A DNA stretch of 64,000 bases, taken from positions 62,001 to 126,000 of the forward strand of contig NZ_MASJ01000003.1 in the NCBI RefSeq assembly GCF_001700315.1, read 5' to 3'. A model generated the notes under the pieces. That model was not told the origin of the DNA, made no database searches, and worked only from the letters and a program-made list of their open reading frames with translations. The position numbers and the translations under genes are program-made. Below, piece by piece: positions 17,106 through 27,069 of this stretch (its first letter is position 1; each line of letters begins with the position of its first letter). Source of the DNA: Caryophanon tenue (lineage in GTDB: Bacteria; Bacillota; Bacilli; Bacillales_A; Planococcaceae).

Positions 17106-18138
17106 TCTCTTTGACTTAGAAGAAAAAGAAGCACGTATTGCGGAACTTGAAGACCAAATGTTAGACCCAAATTTCTGGAACGACCAAAATGCGGCGCAAA
17201 CGATTATTAATGAAGCGAACGCGTTAAAGGCAACCGTTTCAGAGTATACGGAGCTAACGGACATTCAAGAAAATTTAGAAATGACAGTTGAATTACTGCG
17301 TGAAGAGCCAGATGAGGATTTACTCGCGGAGCTTGCGACAGAGCTAGAAGCGTTTAAGGCAAAGCTTGCAGACTTTGAGTTACAACTATTATTATCGGAG
17401 CCATATGATAAAAATAACGCGATTTTAGAGCTACATCCAGGTGCGGGCGGTACAGAGTCTCAAGATTGGGGTTCAATGTTACTGCGTATGTATACACGTT
17501 GGGCAGAGAAGCGTGGTTTTAAAGTAGAAACGATGGATTACTTACCAGGCGATGAAGCGGGTATTAAATCGGTGACGTTATCAATTAAAGGGCATAATGC
17601 ATACGGCTATTTAAAAGCAGAAAAAGGTGTACATCGTCTTGTGCGTATTTCTCCGTTCGATTCATCAGGTCGTCGTCATACATCATTCGTTTCTTGTGAG
17701 GTGATGCCTGAGTTTAATGAAGAAATCGAAATTGATGTACGTACAGAGGATTTAAAAATTGATACGTACCGTGCAACAGGTGCGGGTGGTCAGCACATCA
17801 ATACGACAGATTCAGCTGTACGTATTACGCATTTACCAACAGGTGTTGTTGTACAATGTCAGGCGGAGCGTTCACAAATTAAAAACCGTGAAAAAGCGAT
17901 GAATATGTTAAAGGCAAAGCTGTATCAATTAGAAATTGAGAAGCAACAAGCGGAGCTAGATGAAATTCGTGGCGACCAGAAGGAAATTGGCTGGGGTTCA
18001 CAAATTCGTTCGTACGTGTTCCACCCATATTCTATGGTAAAGGACCACCGTACAAGCGAGGAAACAGGAAATACTGGTGCTGTCATGGATGGCGACTTAG
18101 ACGCGTTTATTCACGCATATTTACGTTCACAATTATAA
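17106..18138 (+). CDS. prfB: Release factor 2, main part (3' exon)
   Basis: The 3' exon begins TCTCTTTGAC. The first bases are the end of the frameshift cassette (Ser, Leu, then the in-frame UGA at 17112-17114), and the main +1 frame starts at GAC 17113 ([16 protein letters not shown]). RF2 recognises UAA and UGA stop codons and triggers peptide release. Visible motifs are '[14 protein letters not shown]', containing the SPF recognition tripeptide of RF2, and '[18 protein letters not shown]', with the universally conserved GGQ that enters the peptidyl-transferase centre. The 341 downstream codons are complete and undecayed. Expression depends on removal of the IStron from the RNA; the first in-frame ATG of this exon is at 17158 and would lack the domain-1 start. 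Confidence 0.93.
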
Positions 18139-18144
18139 AAAGAG

Positions 18145-18178
18145 GGCAATGCTGGCATGTTTGCAGCATTGCCTTTTC
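18145..18178. terminator. Shared bidirectional terminator, prfB / comK
   Basis: A ten-base-pair stem (GGCAATGCTG with CAGCATTGCC) lies between the convergent ends of prfB and comK. A T-run follows on the + side and an A/T-rich run on the other. Confidence 0.8.
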
Positions 18179-18180
18179 GT

Positions 18181-18705
18181 TTAGAGTTCAAAATGCTGGA
18201 GCCGACGTTCGAATTTAAGCATTTGAAGTTTTCTTGAAAATGCACATGCACAAGCATACTGGGTGTTGACCACATTATGTGTAACGGGAATAGAAAGAAG
18301 TTTATCATTTGGAAACGAAATATTACAATGCGTTTTACAATTGAAAATACCTTGAATAGCATGTGTAGATAGCCAAATATTATGTTCTGACTTTGCTGAG
18401 TAGAGTGGGAAAAGAATGACTGGAACATTAAAATCATGTTCAATCACAACGGGGAGTTTATGTTTGTTCTGGATGTAGCGCTTTGCTTGGTTTACGCGTT
18501 CATCATACGTAAAACCATAGGAGCGACAACTATCACGAACGATGTGAAGGGGCTTTTTTTTCACTAAATACTTTCCATTTACATCATAAACAATACTAAA
18601 GAGCTGGTCTTTATATTGGTAACTAGCAATCGCAAATGTTTTGGAAGAAGCCAAATAGTCGTCAACAGTTACGAGCGGCGTGTCTTGATATTCATGCCAA
18701 GTCAT
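18181..18705 (-). CDS. comK: Competence transcription factor ComK, short form
   Basis: The 174-residue protein matches ComK, the minor-groove-binding master activator of DNA-uptake genes. Diagnostic blocks are 'KPLHIVRDSCRSYGFTYDERVNQAKRY' (residues ~52-78), 'PVILFPLYSAKSEHNIWLSTHAI' (~95-117) and 'FPNDKLLSIPVTHNVVNTQY' (~130-150). B. subtilis ComK is ~192 residues; this one ends soon after 'KLQMLKFERRLQHFEL' and has no FMLYP motif. In B. subtilis that motif is needed for MecA/ClpC-dependent degradation. AAAGGAGA precedes the ATG. The gene is divergent from an IDEAL-domain gene across a 177-bp AT-rich region with inverted repeats. Confidence 0.85.
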   Translation of the reverse strand: MTWHEYQDTPLVTVDDYLASSKTFAIASYQYKDQLFSIVYDVNGKYLVKKKPLHIVRDSCRSYGFTYDERVNQAKRYIQNKHKLPVVIEHDFNVPVILFPLYSAKSEHNIWLSTHAIQGIFNCKTHCNISFPNDKLLSIPVTHNVVNTQYACACAFSRKLQMLKFERRLQHFEL

Positions 18706-18732
18706 ATGTGTCTAATCTCCTTTTCCAAGTAG

Positions 18733-18811
18733 TGTAAAAGTAACGCTTTTACATGTTTGATTTTAATGGATAATATTGTCTGAATCAAGTTAAAATATAA
18801 ATATATTTTAA
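18733..18811. promoter_or_regulatory. Inverted repeats in the comK / IDEAL intergenic region
   Basis: TGTAAAAG (18733-18740) and CTTTTACA (18746-18753) form a perfect eight-base inverted repeat in the comK leader. A near-palindrome of A and T occupies 18790-18811 (TTAAAATATA facing ATATTTTAA). ComK binds paired AAAA-N5-TTTT boxes. These elements resemble but do not exactly match that spacing, so autoregulation by ComK is only a suggestion. Confidence 0.35.
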
Positions 18812-18825
18812 TTTTCTGAAAGTGG

Positions 18826-18855
18826 TTGTTATTTAGTGGACAACTTCGATATAAT
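18826..18855 (+). promoter_or_regulatory. Sigma-A-type promoter of the IDEAL-domain gene
   Basis: TTGTTA (18826-18831) and TATAAT (18850-18855) are 18 bases apart, 28 bases upstream of the start codon. Confidence 0.55.
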
Positions 18856-18882
18856 GAAAAAAAGTGAAAGAGGTGGAGTGCG

Positions 18883-19122
18883 ATGGATAAGTTTTATTCA
18901 TATACGGACTTTTTACGCGCAATTGGTCACACATCACGAGAAAATAACGCCGAAAAGCTGTTAAATGAGATTTATTTAGACTTATTTTTACAGCGCCTAC
19001 AACGAGAACACCGTCTCGAAACGTTAATGCATTTAATTGATGAAGCATTATGCGAGCGAGACAAAGAACAGTTTATGGTGTACACAAAAGAGTATATGGA
19101 GCTGCAACAAGATGAATATTAG
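18883..19122 (+). CDS. Small IDEAL-domain protein
   Basis: The 79-residue protein contains 'HLIDEALCERDKEQFMVYTKEY' near its C-terminus, the IDEAL-domain signature known from Bacillales proteins such as B. subtilis YpiB. The rest is helical and charged, with no signal peptide or membrane segment. IDEAL domains are thought to mediate protein contacts; no enzymatic role is known. GGTGGAG precedes the ATG. It is divergently transcribed from comK with a good sigma-A promoter. Whether it acts on competence is unknown. Confidence 0.75.
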   Translation: MDKFYSYTDFLRAIGHTSRENNAEKLLNEIYLDLFLQRLQREHRLETLMHLIDEALCERDKEQFMVYTKEYMELQQDEY

Positions 19123-19128
19123 TGAGTA

Positions 19129-19171
19129 AAAAGAGCGAGCATCCACTTTCGGAAATGTTGCTCTTTTTTTG
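19129..19171 (+). terminator. Terminator after the IDEAL-domain gene
   Basis: The stem AAAGAGCGA with TTGCTCTTT is followed by a T-run. Confidence 0.75.
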
Positions 19172-19177
19172 TTACAT

Positions 19178-19191
19178 AAAACGTGTGTTCG
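19178..19191 (+). promoter_or_regulatory. Candidate LexA (SOS) box upstream of uvrB
   Basis: AAAACGTGTGTTCG matches the Gram-positive LexA box CGAAC-N4-GTTCG at eight of ten fixed positions. It lies 74 bases before the uvrB start. uvrBA is a known SOS operon in B. subtilis. Confidence 0.4.
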
Positions 19192-19264
19192 CTTTTTGTT
19201 CGATTTCAAAAAGGTTATATGATAAAATAAGAATACGATTTTGAACGAAATGAGGCGAACTGTT

Positions 19265-21244
19265 GTGAACGAATTTGACTTACAATCGCATTATAAGCCG
19301 TCTGGTGACCAGCCACAAGCCATTGCGGAGTTGGTGGACGGTGTATATAACGGCAAAAAAATGCAGACATTGCTTGGTGCAACGGGTACGGGGAAAACAT
19401 TTACGATTTCGAATGTCATTCAGCAAGTAAAGAAACCAACGCTTGTCATGGCACACAATAAAACATTGGCTGGACAATTATATAGTGAATTTAAAGAGTT
19501 TTTCCCTAATAACGCAGTTGAGTATTTTGTCAGCTACTATGATTATTTCCAACCAGAAGCGTATGTACCACAAACGGATACGTATATTGAAAAGGATTCA
19601 AGTATTAATGAAGAGATTGATAAATTACGTCACTCTGCGACATCATCATTATTTGAGCGAGATGATGTCATTATTATTGCGTCTGTATCGTGTATTTACG
19701 GTTTAGGTTCGCCTGAAGAGTATCGTGAAATGCTTGTATCACTGCGTCCTGGTATGGAGCTTGAGCGAAATGCGTTACTGCGTCGTTTAGTGGATATTCA
19801 ATATGAACGAAATGATATGAACTTTACGCGTGGGACATTCCGTGTGCGCGGAGATGTGGTTGAAATTTTCCCAGCATCCCGCGATGAGCATTGTATTCGT
19901 GTCGAATTTTTCGGCGACGAAATTGACCGTATTCGTGAAGTAAATGCGTTAACTGGTGAAATTTTAGGGGAGCGTGAGCATGTCGCGATTTTCCCAGCAT
20001 CCCACTTCGTAACGCGTGAAGAAAAGATGAAAATCGCTATTGAAAATATTGAGCGTGAACTAGAAGAACGTTTAGCAGAGCTTCGTGCAGAAGATCGTTT
20101 ATTAGAAGCGCAGCGCTTAGAGCAACGTACGAATTATGACCTTGAAATGATGAAGGAGATGGGCTTCTGTTCAGGCATTGAAAACTATTCACGTCATTTA
20201 ACATTGCGTGAAAAAGGAGCAACACCGTACACATTACTGGATTATTTCCCTGATGACTTTTTATTAGTGGTTGATGAGTCACATGTTACATTACCGCAAG
20301 TACGTGGTATGTATAATGGAGACCAAGCACGTAAAGGCGTACTTGTTGAGCATGGCTTCCGTTTACCATCTGCACTCGATAACCGTCCACTGAAGTGGGA
20401 TGAGTTTGAGCAGCATATTCATCAAGCGATTTTTGTATCGGCAACACCAGGACCATATGAATTAGAGCATACCCCAGAGATGACCGAGCAAATTATTCGT
20501 CCAACAGGCTTAATTGACCCACCGATTGATGTACGTCCAATTGAGGGGCAAATTGACGATTTAATTGATGAGATTCATGAGCGTATTGCGAAAAATGAGC
20601 GTGTGTTAATTACGACACTAACGAAAAAAATGTCTGAGGATTTAACGGACTATTTAAAAGAGCTTGGCTTAAAGGTGCAATATTTACACTCCGAAGTGAA
20701 AACGTTAGAACGTATCGAAATTATTCGTGAATTACGTCAAGGGGTCCATGATGTGTTAATTGGCATTAACTTATTGCGAGAAGGGTTAGATATTCCAGAA
20801 GTATCGCTGGTGGCGATTTTAGATGCGGATAAGGAAGGATTCTTGCGTTCAGAGCGTTCATTGATACAAACGATTGGACGTGCTGCGCGTAATGCGAACG
20901 GGCAAGTGATTATGTACGCGGATAAAATGACGGACTCTATGAAAAAAGCGATTGATGAAACGGAACGTCGTCGTACGATTCAGCTTGCTTATAATGAAAA
21001 GCATGGCATTACGCCGCAGACGATTTCAAAGAAAATTCCAGAGCTTATTCGTGCAACACAGGCGGCAGAGGATACAGAAAACTATATCACAAAAGTAGTT
21101 GGTGGCAAAAAGCTAACGAAAAAAGAGCGCGAAAAATTATTGGCATCGCTTGAGCAAGAAATGAAAGAAGCCGCACGCGCATTAGACTTTGAACGTGCAG
21201 CAGAATTACGCGATACCATTTTCGAATTAAAGGCGGAAGGATAA
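19265..21244 (+). CDS. uvrB: Excinuclease ABC subunit B
   Basis: The 659-residue UvrB is the damage-verifying helicase-like ATPase of nucleotide excision repair; UvrA loads it and UvrC cuts. Walker A '[12 protein letters not shown]' lies near residue 40, and the beta-hairpin region '[22 protein letters not shown]' inserts between the DNA strands. '[10 protein letters not shown]' and '[12 protein letters not shown]' are helicase motifs. The C-terminal UVR motif ('[22 protein letters not shown]') binds UvrC. I start at GTG 19265, nine bases after GAGG, which gives the family N-terminus; longer in-frame starts exist at 19241 and 19250. uvrA follows after four bases. Confidence 0.97.
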   Translation: MNEFDLQSHYKPSGDQPQAIAELVDGVYNGKKMQTLLGATGTGKTFTISNVIQQVKKPTLVMAHNKTLAGQLYSEFKEFFPNNAVEYFVSYYDYFQPEAYVPQTDTYIEKDSSINEEIDKLRHSATSSLFERDDVIIIASVSCIYGLGSPEEYREMLVSLRPGMELERNALLRRLVDIQYERNDMNFTRGTFRVRGDVVEIFPASRDEHCIRVEFFGDEIDRIREVNALTGEILGEREHVAIFPASHFVTREEKMKIAIENIERELEERLAELRAEDRLLEAQRLEQRTNYDLEMMKEMGFCSGIENYSRHLTLREKGATPYTLLDYFPDDFLLVVDESHVTLPQVRGMYNGDQARKGVLVEHGFRLPSALDNRPLKWDEFEQHIHQAIFVSATPGPYELEHTPEMTEQIIRPTGLIDPPIDVRPIEGQIDDLIDEIHERIAKNERVLITTLTKKMSEDLTDYLKELGLKVQYLHSEVKTLERIEIIRELRQGVHDVLIGINLLREGLDIPEVSLVAILDADKEGFLRSERSLIQTIGRAARNANGQVIMYADKMTDSMKKAIDETERRRTIQLAYNEKHGITPQTISKKIPELIRATQAAEDTENYITKVVGGKKLTKKEREKLLASLEQEMKEAARALDFERAAELRDTIFELKAEG

Positions 21245-21248
21245 AACG

Positions 21249-24092
21249 ATGAAACATACAGAAATAGTTGTGCAAGGTGCACGTACTCATAATTTAAAAG
21301 ATATAAACGTGACGATTCCACGTGACAAACTTGTGGTCATTACTGGTTTGTCAGGGTCAGGGAAATCGTCATTGGCATTTGATACGATTTATGCGGAAGG
21401 ACAACGCCGTTATGTGGAGTCATTATCTGCGTATGCGCGTCAATTTTTAGGGCAGGCAGATAAACCGGATGTTGATGCGATAGAAGGATTGTCGCCAGCC
21501 ATTTCGATCGACCAAAAAACAACGAGCCGTAACCCACGTTCAACAGTCGGCACGGTAACGGAAATTTACGATTATTTACGACTGCTTTATGCGCGTATTG
21601 GGAAACCGATTTGTCCGGAGCACGGTATTGAAATTACATCACAAACAGTGCAGCAAATGGTAGACCGTTTAATGACGTATGCTGAGCGTACAAAAATGCA
21701 AATTTTAGCACCACTTGTCGAAGGGCGTAAAGGAACGCATGTAAAGCTGTTGGAGGATTTGAAAAAGGAAGGTTACGTGCGTGTGCGCGTGAATAAAGAA
21801 CTTCGTGATATTGATGATAATATCGAGCTAGATAAAAATAAAAGCCATACGATTGAAGCGGTAATAGACCGGATTGTCATAAAAGAAGGCATTGAAACAC
21901 GTTTAAGTGATTCGATTGAAAGTGCTTTACGCTTAGCGGATGGCCGTATCATTGTCGATGTGATTGGAGAAGAAGAGATTATTTTTAGTGAACATCATGC
22001 TTGTCCAATGTGTGGTTTTTCAATTGGTGAGCTAGAGCCACGTATGTTTTCATTTAACAGTCCGTTCGGCGCATGTCCATCATGTGACGGCTTGGGCTCA
22101 AAATTAGAAGTCGATTTAGATTTAGTTATCCCAAATAATGAACTGACATTGCGTGAAGGAGCAGTTGCGCCGTGGAAGCCGATTAGCTCACAATATTACC
22201 CGCAAATGCTGCAGTCTGTATGCGCACATTATGACATTGATATGGATGTGCCCGTAAAGTCGATTCCAAAGACAAAGCTAAATAAAATTTTAAAAGGCTC
22301 GGGCAAAGAGGAGCTACTATTCCGTTTTGAAAGCGATGCGGGGGATGTACGTGAAAAAATGATTCAGTTTGAAGGTGTTCTTCGTAATATTGAGCGCCGT
22401 TATCATGAGTCATCATCTGATTATACGCGTGAGCAAATGGAAAAATATATGACGGAACAGCCTTGTCAAACATGCGAAGGGCACCGTTTAAAGAAGGAAG
22501 CATTAGCTGTAAAAGTCGCAACGAAGCATATTAGTGAAGTAACGGACTTATCAATTGTACAGCTACAAAACTTCTTTAACGATTTAACGTTGTCACCACA
22601 TGATGCGCAAATTGCGAAGCTCATTTTACGTGAGATTGAAGAGCGACTACTATTTTTAGTGAATGTAGGCTTAGATTATTTAACATTAAGTCGTACAGCA
22701 GGCACATTATCTGGTGGTGAGGCACAGCGTATTCGTTTAGCGACACAAATTGGCTCTCGTTTAACAGGTGTCCTTTATATTTTAGATGAGCCGTCGATTG
22801 GCTTGCACCAACGCGATAATGACCGTTTAATTCAAACGCTAAAAAATATGCGTGATATTGGTAACACATTGATTGTCGTTGAGCATGATGAAGATACAAT
22901 GATGGCAGCGGATCATTTAATTGATATTGGACCGGGTGCAGGCGTTCACGGTGGACAAATTGTTGCACAAGGAACACCGCAAGAAGTGATGGCAAACGAC
23001 GCATCATTAACGGGGCGCTATTTAAGTGGTAAGGAATTTATCGAAGTGCCGTCAACGCGTCGTGAGCCAGATGGTCGTTTGTTAACGTTAACAGGTGCCG
23101 CGGCGAACAATTTAAAAGATGTAGATGTAGAGTTCCCACTCGGCCAATTTATTGCGGTAACCGGCGTATCGGGTTCTGGAAAATCAACGCTTATTAATGA
23201 AATTTTATATAAAGCGCTCGTACAAAAAGTGTCGCGTGCAAAAGTGCGACCTGGAAAGTTCAGTAATTTAACCGGTACAGAGCAACTTGAAAAGGTAATT
23301 GATATTGACCAATCACCAATTGGACGTACACCGCGTTCAAACCCAGCAACGTATACAGGAGTTTTTGATGATATTCGTGAAGTGTATACACAAACGAATG
23401 AAGCGAAATTACGTGGCTATAAAAAAGGACGCTTTAGCTTTAATGTAAAAGGTGGTCGATGTGAAGCATGTAAAGGCGACGGCATTATTAAAATTGAGAT
23501 GCACTTCTTACCGGATGTATATGTACCTTGTGAAGTATGTGATGGCAAGCGTTACAACCGTGAAACGCTAGAGGTGAAATATAAAGGCAAAAATATTGCG
23601 GATGTTCTCAATATGACGGTTGAAGAAGGCTTGAAGTTTTTCGAAAACCATCCGAAAATTAGCCGTAAAATCCAAACGATTGTCGATGTGGGGCTTGGCT
23701 ATATTAAGCTTGGTCAACCGGCGACAACTTTATCGGGCGGTGAGGCACAGCGTGTGAAATTAGCATCGGAGTTACACCGTCGTTCAAACGGTAAGTCATT
23801 TTATATTTTAGATGAGCCGACAACGGGCTTACATGCACATGATATTGCGCGTTTACTTGAGGTGCTACATCGTCTTGTCGATGGTGGCAATACCGTGCTT
23901 GTGATTGAGCATAATTTAGATGTCATTAAAACAGCCGATCACGTCATTGATTTAGGACCAGAGGGTGGTGCGCGTGGTGGCACAATTGTAGCGGTCGGTA
24001 CACCGGAGCAGATTTGTGAAGTGGATGCATCTAGCACGGGGAAATATTTAGCGCCTGTACTTGCGCGTGATAAAGAGCGTACGAAAAAATAA
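21249..24092 (+). CDS. uvrA: Excinuclease ABC subunit A
   Basis: The 947-residue UvrA dimer scans DNA for lesions and loads UvrB. Two ABC ATPase modules are visible: Walker A '[12 protein letters not shown]' (~32) and '[12 protein letters not shown]' (~640), each with a signature 'LSGGEAQR(I/V)(R/K)LA' and 'ILDEP' Walker B. Zinc modules appear at '[30 protein letters not shown]' (~250-280) and '[29 protein letters not shown]' (~735-765). GGAAGG precedes the ATG. It is co-transcribed with uvrB and of normal length. Confidence 0.98.
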   Translation: MKHTEIVVQGARTHNLKDINVTIPRDKLVVITGLSGSGKSSLAFDTIYAEGQRRYVESLSAYARQFLGQADKPDVDAIEGLSPAISIDQKTTSRNPRSTVGTVTEIYDYLRLLYARIGKPICPEHGIEITSQTVQQMVDRLMTYAERTKMQILAPLVEGRKGTHVKLLEDLKKEGYVRVRVNKELRDIDDNIELDKNKSHTIEAVIDRIVIKEGIETRLSDSIESALRLADGRIIVDVIGEEEIIFSEHHACPMCGFSIGELEPRMFSFNSPFGACPSCDGLGSKLEVDLDLVIPNNELTLREGAVAPWKPISSQYYPQMLQSVCAHYDIDMDVPVKSIPKTKLNKILKGSGKEELLFRFESDAGDVREKMIQFEGVLRNIERRYHESSSDYTREQMEKYMTEQPCQTCEGHRLKKEALAVKVATKHISEVTDLSIVQLQNFFNDLTLSPHDAQIAKLILREIEERLLFLVNVGLDYLTLSRTAGTLSGGEAQRIRLATQIGSRLTGVLYILDEPSIGLHQRDNDRLIQTLKNMRDIGNTLIVVEHDEDTMMAADHLIDIGPGAGVHGGQIVAQGTPQEVMANDASLTGRYLSGKEFIEVPSTRREPDGRLLTLTGAAANNLKDVDVEFPLGQFIAVTGVSGSGKSTLINEILYKALVQKVSRAKVRPGKFSNLTGTEQLEKVIDIDQSPIGRTPRSNPATYTGVFDDIREVYTQTNEAKLRGYKKGRFSFNVKGGRCEACKGDGIIKIEMHFLPDVYVPCEVCDGKRYNRETLEVKYKGKNIADVLNMTVEEGLKFFENHPKISRKIQTIVDVGLGYIKLGQPATTLSGGEAQRVKLASELHRRSNGKSFYILDEPTTGLHAHDIARLLEVLHRLVDGGNTVLVIEHNLDVIKTADHVIDLGPEGGARGGTIVAVGTPEQICEVDASSTGKYLAPVLARDKERTKK

Positions 24093-24156
24093 ATGAAACT
24101 TTCACATCGCTTATAACGTATTAGTAATATATCGAATAGAAAAGGATGATCGCACA

Positions 24157-25338
24157 ATGCAAAATGAACGTCAACGTATTTTACAGTTAGTTGAAAATGG
24201 GACGATTTCAGCGCAAGAAGCATTAACATTATTAGAGGCATTAGAAAAAAAGCCACAATCTACTGTTGAAGCGCAAGCGACACCATTACTTGAAAAAGAG
24301 CAGCCGTCAGAGCAAGCGCAATCGAATGACACGAAACAGCCGAAATGGTTCGATTTTGATGATGACCTATTTAAGAAAAAAGAAGGTAAACCAACATTTG
24401 AATCGATGCAGGCAGATATGACAAAGCTAGGGACGCGCTTATTTGATTTATTATCAACAACGTTAAATCGCGTGAAAGATTTTGATGTACCACATGTTGG
24501 GGCAACAGAATTTGAACACACATATACATTTGAAGAAGCTGTAACAGAAGTGGCTGTAGATGTACCACATGGCAGCGTAACAATTGAGCCTTCATTAGAC
24601 GATACAATTGTGGTGAAGTGCCAAGTACGTGGCGGCTTAAAGCAAGAGGAAGAAGCAGCGTCACAACAAACATTCTTTAAACGTTTTGTCGCAGAAGTCG
24701 ACGGCAAGACACTGCGTTTAATCAGTGATTTGAAAATGACGCAAGTAAATATTGTGTTAGCATTACCGCAAAGAGAATACGAAGCCATTCAGTTAAAGTT
24801 GATTAACGGGGCAATTACAGTACGTGATACGAAAGCGAACAAATTCCGCTTCAATTCGTATAACGGTAATATTTCACTACAGCACGCTTCCTTTAAATAT
24901 GCGAAGCTTGAATCACGTAACGGTACAATTGATATCAAGCATGTCAACGGTCGTGATTTAGAAGTTGAGACGATGAACGGTCGCGTATATGTGGACGGTG
25001 TTGTCGAAGATATTGATGCAAAATCATTAAACGGGCATGTGACAGTCACGACAAAAACGGTATTTGCTTCAAAAATTAAAGCGGAAACAATTGCAGGGAA
25101 TGTCGAGTTGTATGTACCGAAAAATATGTCGCTTAAAGGTAAACTTGCTTCAAATTTAGGGCGTATTGATGTTCATTTAGAAGACGTTGTCAAGCACGAA
25201 GAAGAACAACAATTTTTAATGAAATCAACAACGTTTGAGAAGGAAGTTGAGCAGTCACAAAAATTATATATTGATGGGCAAACGAAAGCAGGCTCTATTT
25301 CTGTGCGCTATACATCCGTCGATAATCCAACAGCATAA
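24157..25338 (+). CDS. DUF4097-type beta-repeat protein with N-terminal SHOCT-like motif (YvlB-like)
   Basis: The 393-residue protein begins with a short helical motif ('RQRILQLVENGTISAQEALTLLEALE', residues 5-30) of the SHOCT-like type. A disordered acidic linker with Trp/Asp/Phe residues follows. From ~115 on there is a repeated beta-helix of the DUF4097 type with recurring 'LxxxNGxIxV' units ('LKLINGAITV', 'FNSYNGNISL', 'LESRNGTIDI', 'VETMNGRVYV', 'KSLNGHVTV'). The layout is that of B. subtilis YvlB, linked to envelope stress. There is no signal peptide or membrane helix, so it is presumably cytoplasmic or membrane-peripheral. A terminator follows. Confidence 0.75.
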   Translation: MQNERQRILQLVENGTISAQEALTLLEALEKKPQSTVEAQATPLLEKEQPSEQAQSNDTKQPKWFDFDDDLFKKKEGKPTFESMQADMTKLGTRLFDLLSTTLNRVKDFDVPHVGATEFEHTYTFEEAVTEVAVDVPHGSVTIEPSLDDTIVVKCQVRGGLKQEEEAASQQTFFKRFVAEVDGKTLRLISDLKMTQVNIVLALPQREYEAIQLKLINGAITVRDTKANKFRFNSYNGNISLQHASFKYAKLESRNGTIDIKHVNGRDLEVETMNGRVYVDGVVEDIDAKSLNGHVTVTTKTVFASKIKAETIAGNVELYVPKNMSLKGKLASNLGRIDVHLEDVVKHEEEQQFLMKSTTFEKEVEQSQKLYIDGQTKAGSISVRYTSVDNPTA

Positions 25339-25348
25339 GAAACTTTTG

Positions 25349-25390
25349 AAAAGCGGAATCGTTCCAACTATGGAGCGGTTCTGCTTTTTT
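25349..25390 (+). terminator. Intrinsic terminator after the DUF4097 gene
   Basis: The stem AAAAGCGGAATCGTTCC pairs with GGAGCGGTTCTGCTTTT (two wobble or mismatch positions) and ends in a T-run. Confidence 0.85.
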
Positions 25391-25485
25391 ATGTGATGTC
25401 TTACAATTGCAATACAACTGTAATCTAATTCAGAAAAAGCGATGTTATAATGAAAAAGGAATTTTAGGAGATAGGTGATACAAGC

Positions 25486-26172
25486 ATGATAGAGATGAAG
25501 GATGTTTATAAGAAATATCCAAATGGCGTGATTGCCTCAAATGGAATTTCAGTGAAAATTAATAAGGGTGAATTTGTGTATGTTGTTGGTCCAAGTGGCG
25601 CAGGGAAATCAACATTTATAAAGCTAATGTATCGTGAAGAACGTGCGACATCTGGGAGCATTATTGTCAATAATACAGATGTGACGGCTTTGCGTGATCA
25701 AAAAGTACCGTTATTACGTCGACAGTTAGGTGTCGTATTCCAAGATTTTAAATTATTGCCACGTTTAACGGTTTATGAAAATATTGCGTTTGCACTAGAG
25801 GTAATTGAGCAACAACCTACTATAGTCAAAGAAAAAGTGATGCATGTCATTGCGAAAGTGGGTCTAGCAAAAAAGGCACAGCATTTTCCACATGAATTAT
25901 CTGGGGGCGAACAGCAACGTGTGGCCATTGCACGGGCGATTGTGAATAAGCCAGCTGTGGTTATTGCAGATGAGCCAACCGGGAATTTAGACCCTGATAC
26001 AGCGTGGGGCATTATGGATATTTTCCATGAAATTAATCAAGATGGTACGACGATTGTTATGGCAACACATAATAAAGACATTGTGAACTCGCTTCGTCGT
26101 CGCGTCATTGCGATTGATGGTGGAGAAATCGTGCGAGATGAGTACGGAGGAGATTACGGCTATGAAAGCTAA
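25486..26172 (+). CDS. ftsE: Cell-division ABC transporter ATPase FtsE
   Basis: The 228-residue protein is the cytoplasmic ATPase of FtsEX, which activates a peptidoglycan hydrolase across the membrane. Walker A '[16 protein letters not shown]' (~37), signature '[15 protein letters not shown]' (~136) and Walker B '[13 protein letters not shown]' (~158) are complete. AGGTGAT precedes the ATG. Its last 11 bases overlap ftsX, and a probable partner hydrolase follows directly. In B. subtilis FtsEX controls CwlO and sporulation entry. Confidence 0.96.
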   Translation: MIEMKDVYKKYPNGVIASNGISVKINKGEFVYVVGPSGAGKSTFIKLMYREERATSGSIIVNNTDVTALRDQKVPLLRRQLGVVFQDFKLLPRLTVYENIAFALEVIEQQPTIVKEKVMHVIAKVGLAKKAQHFPHELSGGEQQRVAIARAIVNKPAVVIADEPTGNLDPDTAWGIMDIFHEINQDGTTIVMATHNKDIVNSLRRRVIAIDGGEIVRDEYGGDYGYES

Positions 26173-27046
26173 TACGATAAAACGGCATTTCCGCGAAAGC
26201 TTTAAGTCATTAGGGCGAAATCGTTGGATGACCGTGGCATCTGTCAGTGCCGTAACGGTAACATTAATTTTAGTCGGCGTTTTTATGCTACTCATGTCAA
26301 ACTTCAATTATATTGCCGATAATATGGAGGACGATGTTGAAATTAAAGTATTGATTGATTTAACCGCAGATGAAGAGGCAGAAAAGGCGTTATTAACAGC
26401 CATTTCACATATACCATCTATTGCGACCTATGAATATTCATCAAAGGATGATGAGTTGCAAAAGCTCATTGCTGATTTTGGAGAAGATTGGGCATTATAT
26501 GAACAAAGTAATCCGTTACATAATGTCATTTATGTACGTGCATTAAATCCACAAGAGACTGCACAAGTAGCCGCGGAAATTGAGAAATTAGCGTCGATTG
26601 AAGAGGTTGCATACGGTCAAGGGAAGGTAGAGCGGTTATTCGATGCGCTAAATTTAGCGCGTAATATGGGCTTAGTGTTAATTGCTGGCCTATTGTTTAC
26701 AGCGATTTTCCTGATTGCCAATACGATTCGAATTACGATTATGGCACGTGGTGATGAAATTGAAATTATGAAACTAGTAGGCGCAAGTAATTCGTTTGTC
26801 CGTATCCCATTTTTATTAGAAGGCGTATGGCTAGGGATACTTGGTTCCATTATTCCAATCGGCTTATTAGTCGTTATATACAATCAGCTGTATGATGTCA
26901 TTGCACCGCGTTTATCGGGGCAATTAATTCAGCTAGTACCACCAACACCGCTTGTCTATGAAGTGTCTGCTTTACTGATTGGTTTAGCAATTGTGATTGG
27001 TGTGTTCGGAAGTTTTATGTCTGTACGAAAATTTTTACGTATTTAA
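26162..27046 (+). CDS. ftsX: Cell-division protein FtsX
   Basis: The 294-residue membrane partner of FtsE has the FtsX layout: a cytoplasmic N-terminus ('[23 protein letters not shown]'), one membrane helix (~22-48), an extracellular domain (~50-170) that contacts the hydrolase, then three helices (~175-200, ~220-245, ~265-290) with 'IRITIMARGDEIEIMKLVGAS' between. I start at ATG 26162, preceded by GGAGGAG inside the end of ftsE; an earlier TTG at 26108 would lie deep in ftsE. The overlap implies coupled translation. Confidence 0.95.
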   Translation: MKANTIKRHFRESFKSLGRNRWMTVASVSAVTVTLILVGVFMLLMSNFNYIADNMEDDVEIKVLIDLTADEEAEKALLTAISHIPSIATYEYSSKDDELQKLIADFGEDWALYEQSNPLHNVIYVRALNPQETAQVAAEIEKLASIEEVAYGQGKVERLFDALNLARNMGLVLIAGLLFTAIFLIANTIRITIMARGDEIEIMKLVGASNSFVRIPFLLEGVWLGILGSIIPIGLLVVIYNQLYDVIAPRLSGQLIQLVPPTPLVYEVSALLIGLAIVIGVFGSFMSVRKFLRI

Positions 27047-27069
27047 TTGAAGATAAAAGGGGGAACGGA

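Noticed and set aside
17158-18138. Stand-alone RF2 starting at ATG 17158
   Set aside because: It would lack the start of domain 1 and has no ribosome-binding site; the conserved frame continues upstream to the frameshift site at 17106-17115.
24171-24788. 205-codon minus-strand frame over the DUF4097 gene
   Set aside because: It is a Ser/Cys-rich shadow of the sense gene, without a ribosome-binding site or family motif.
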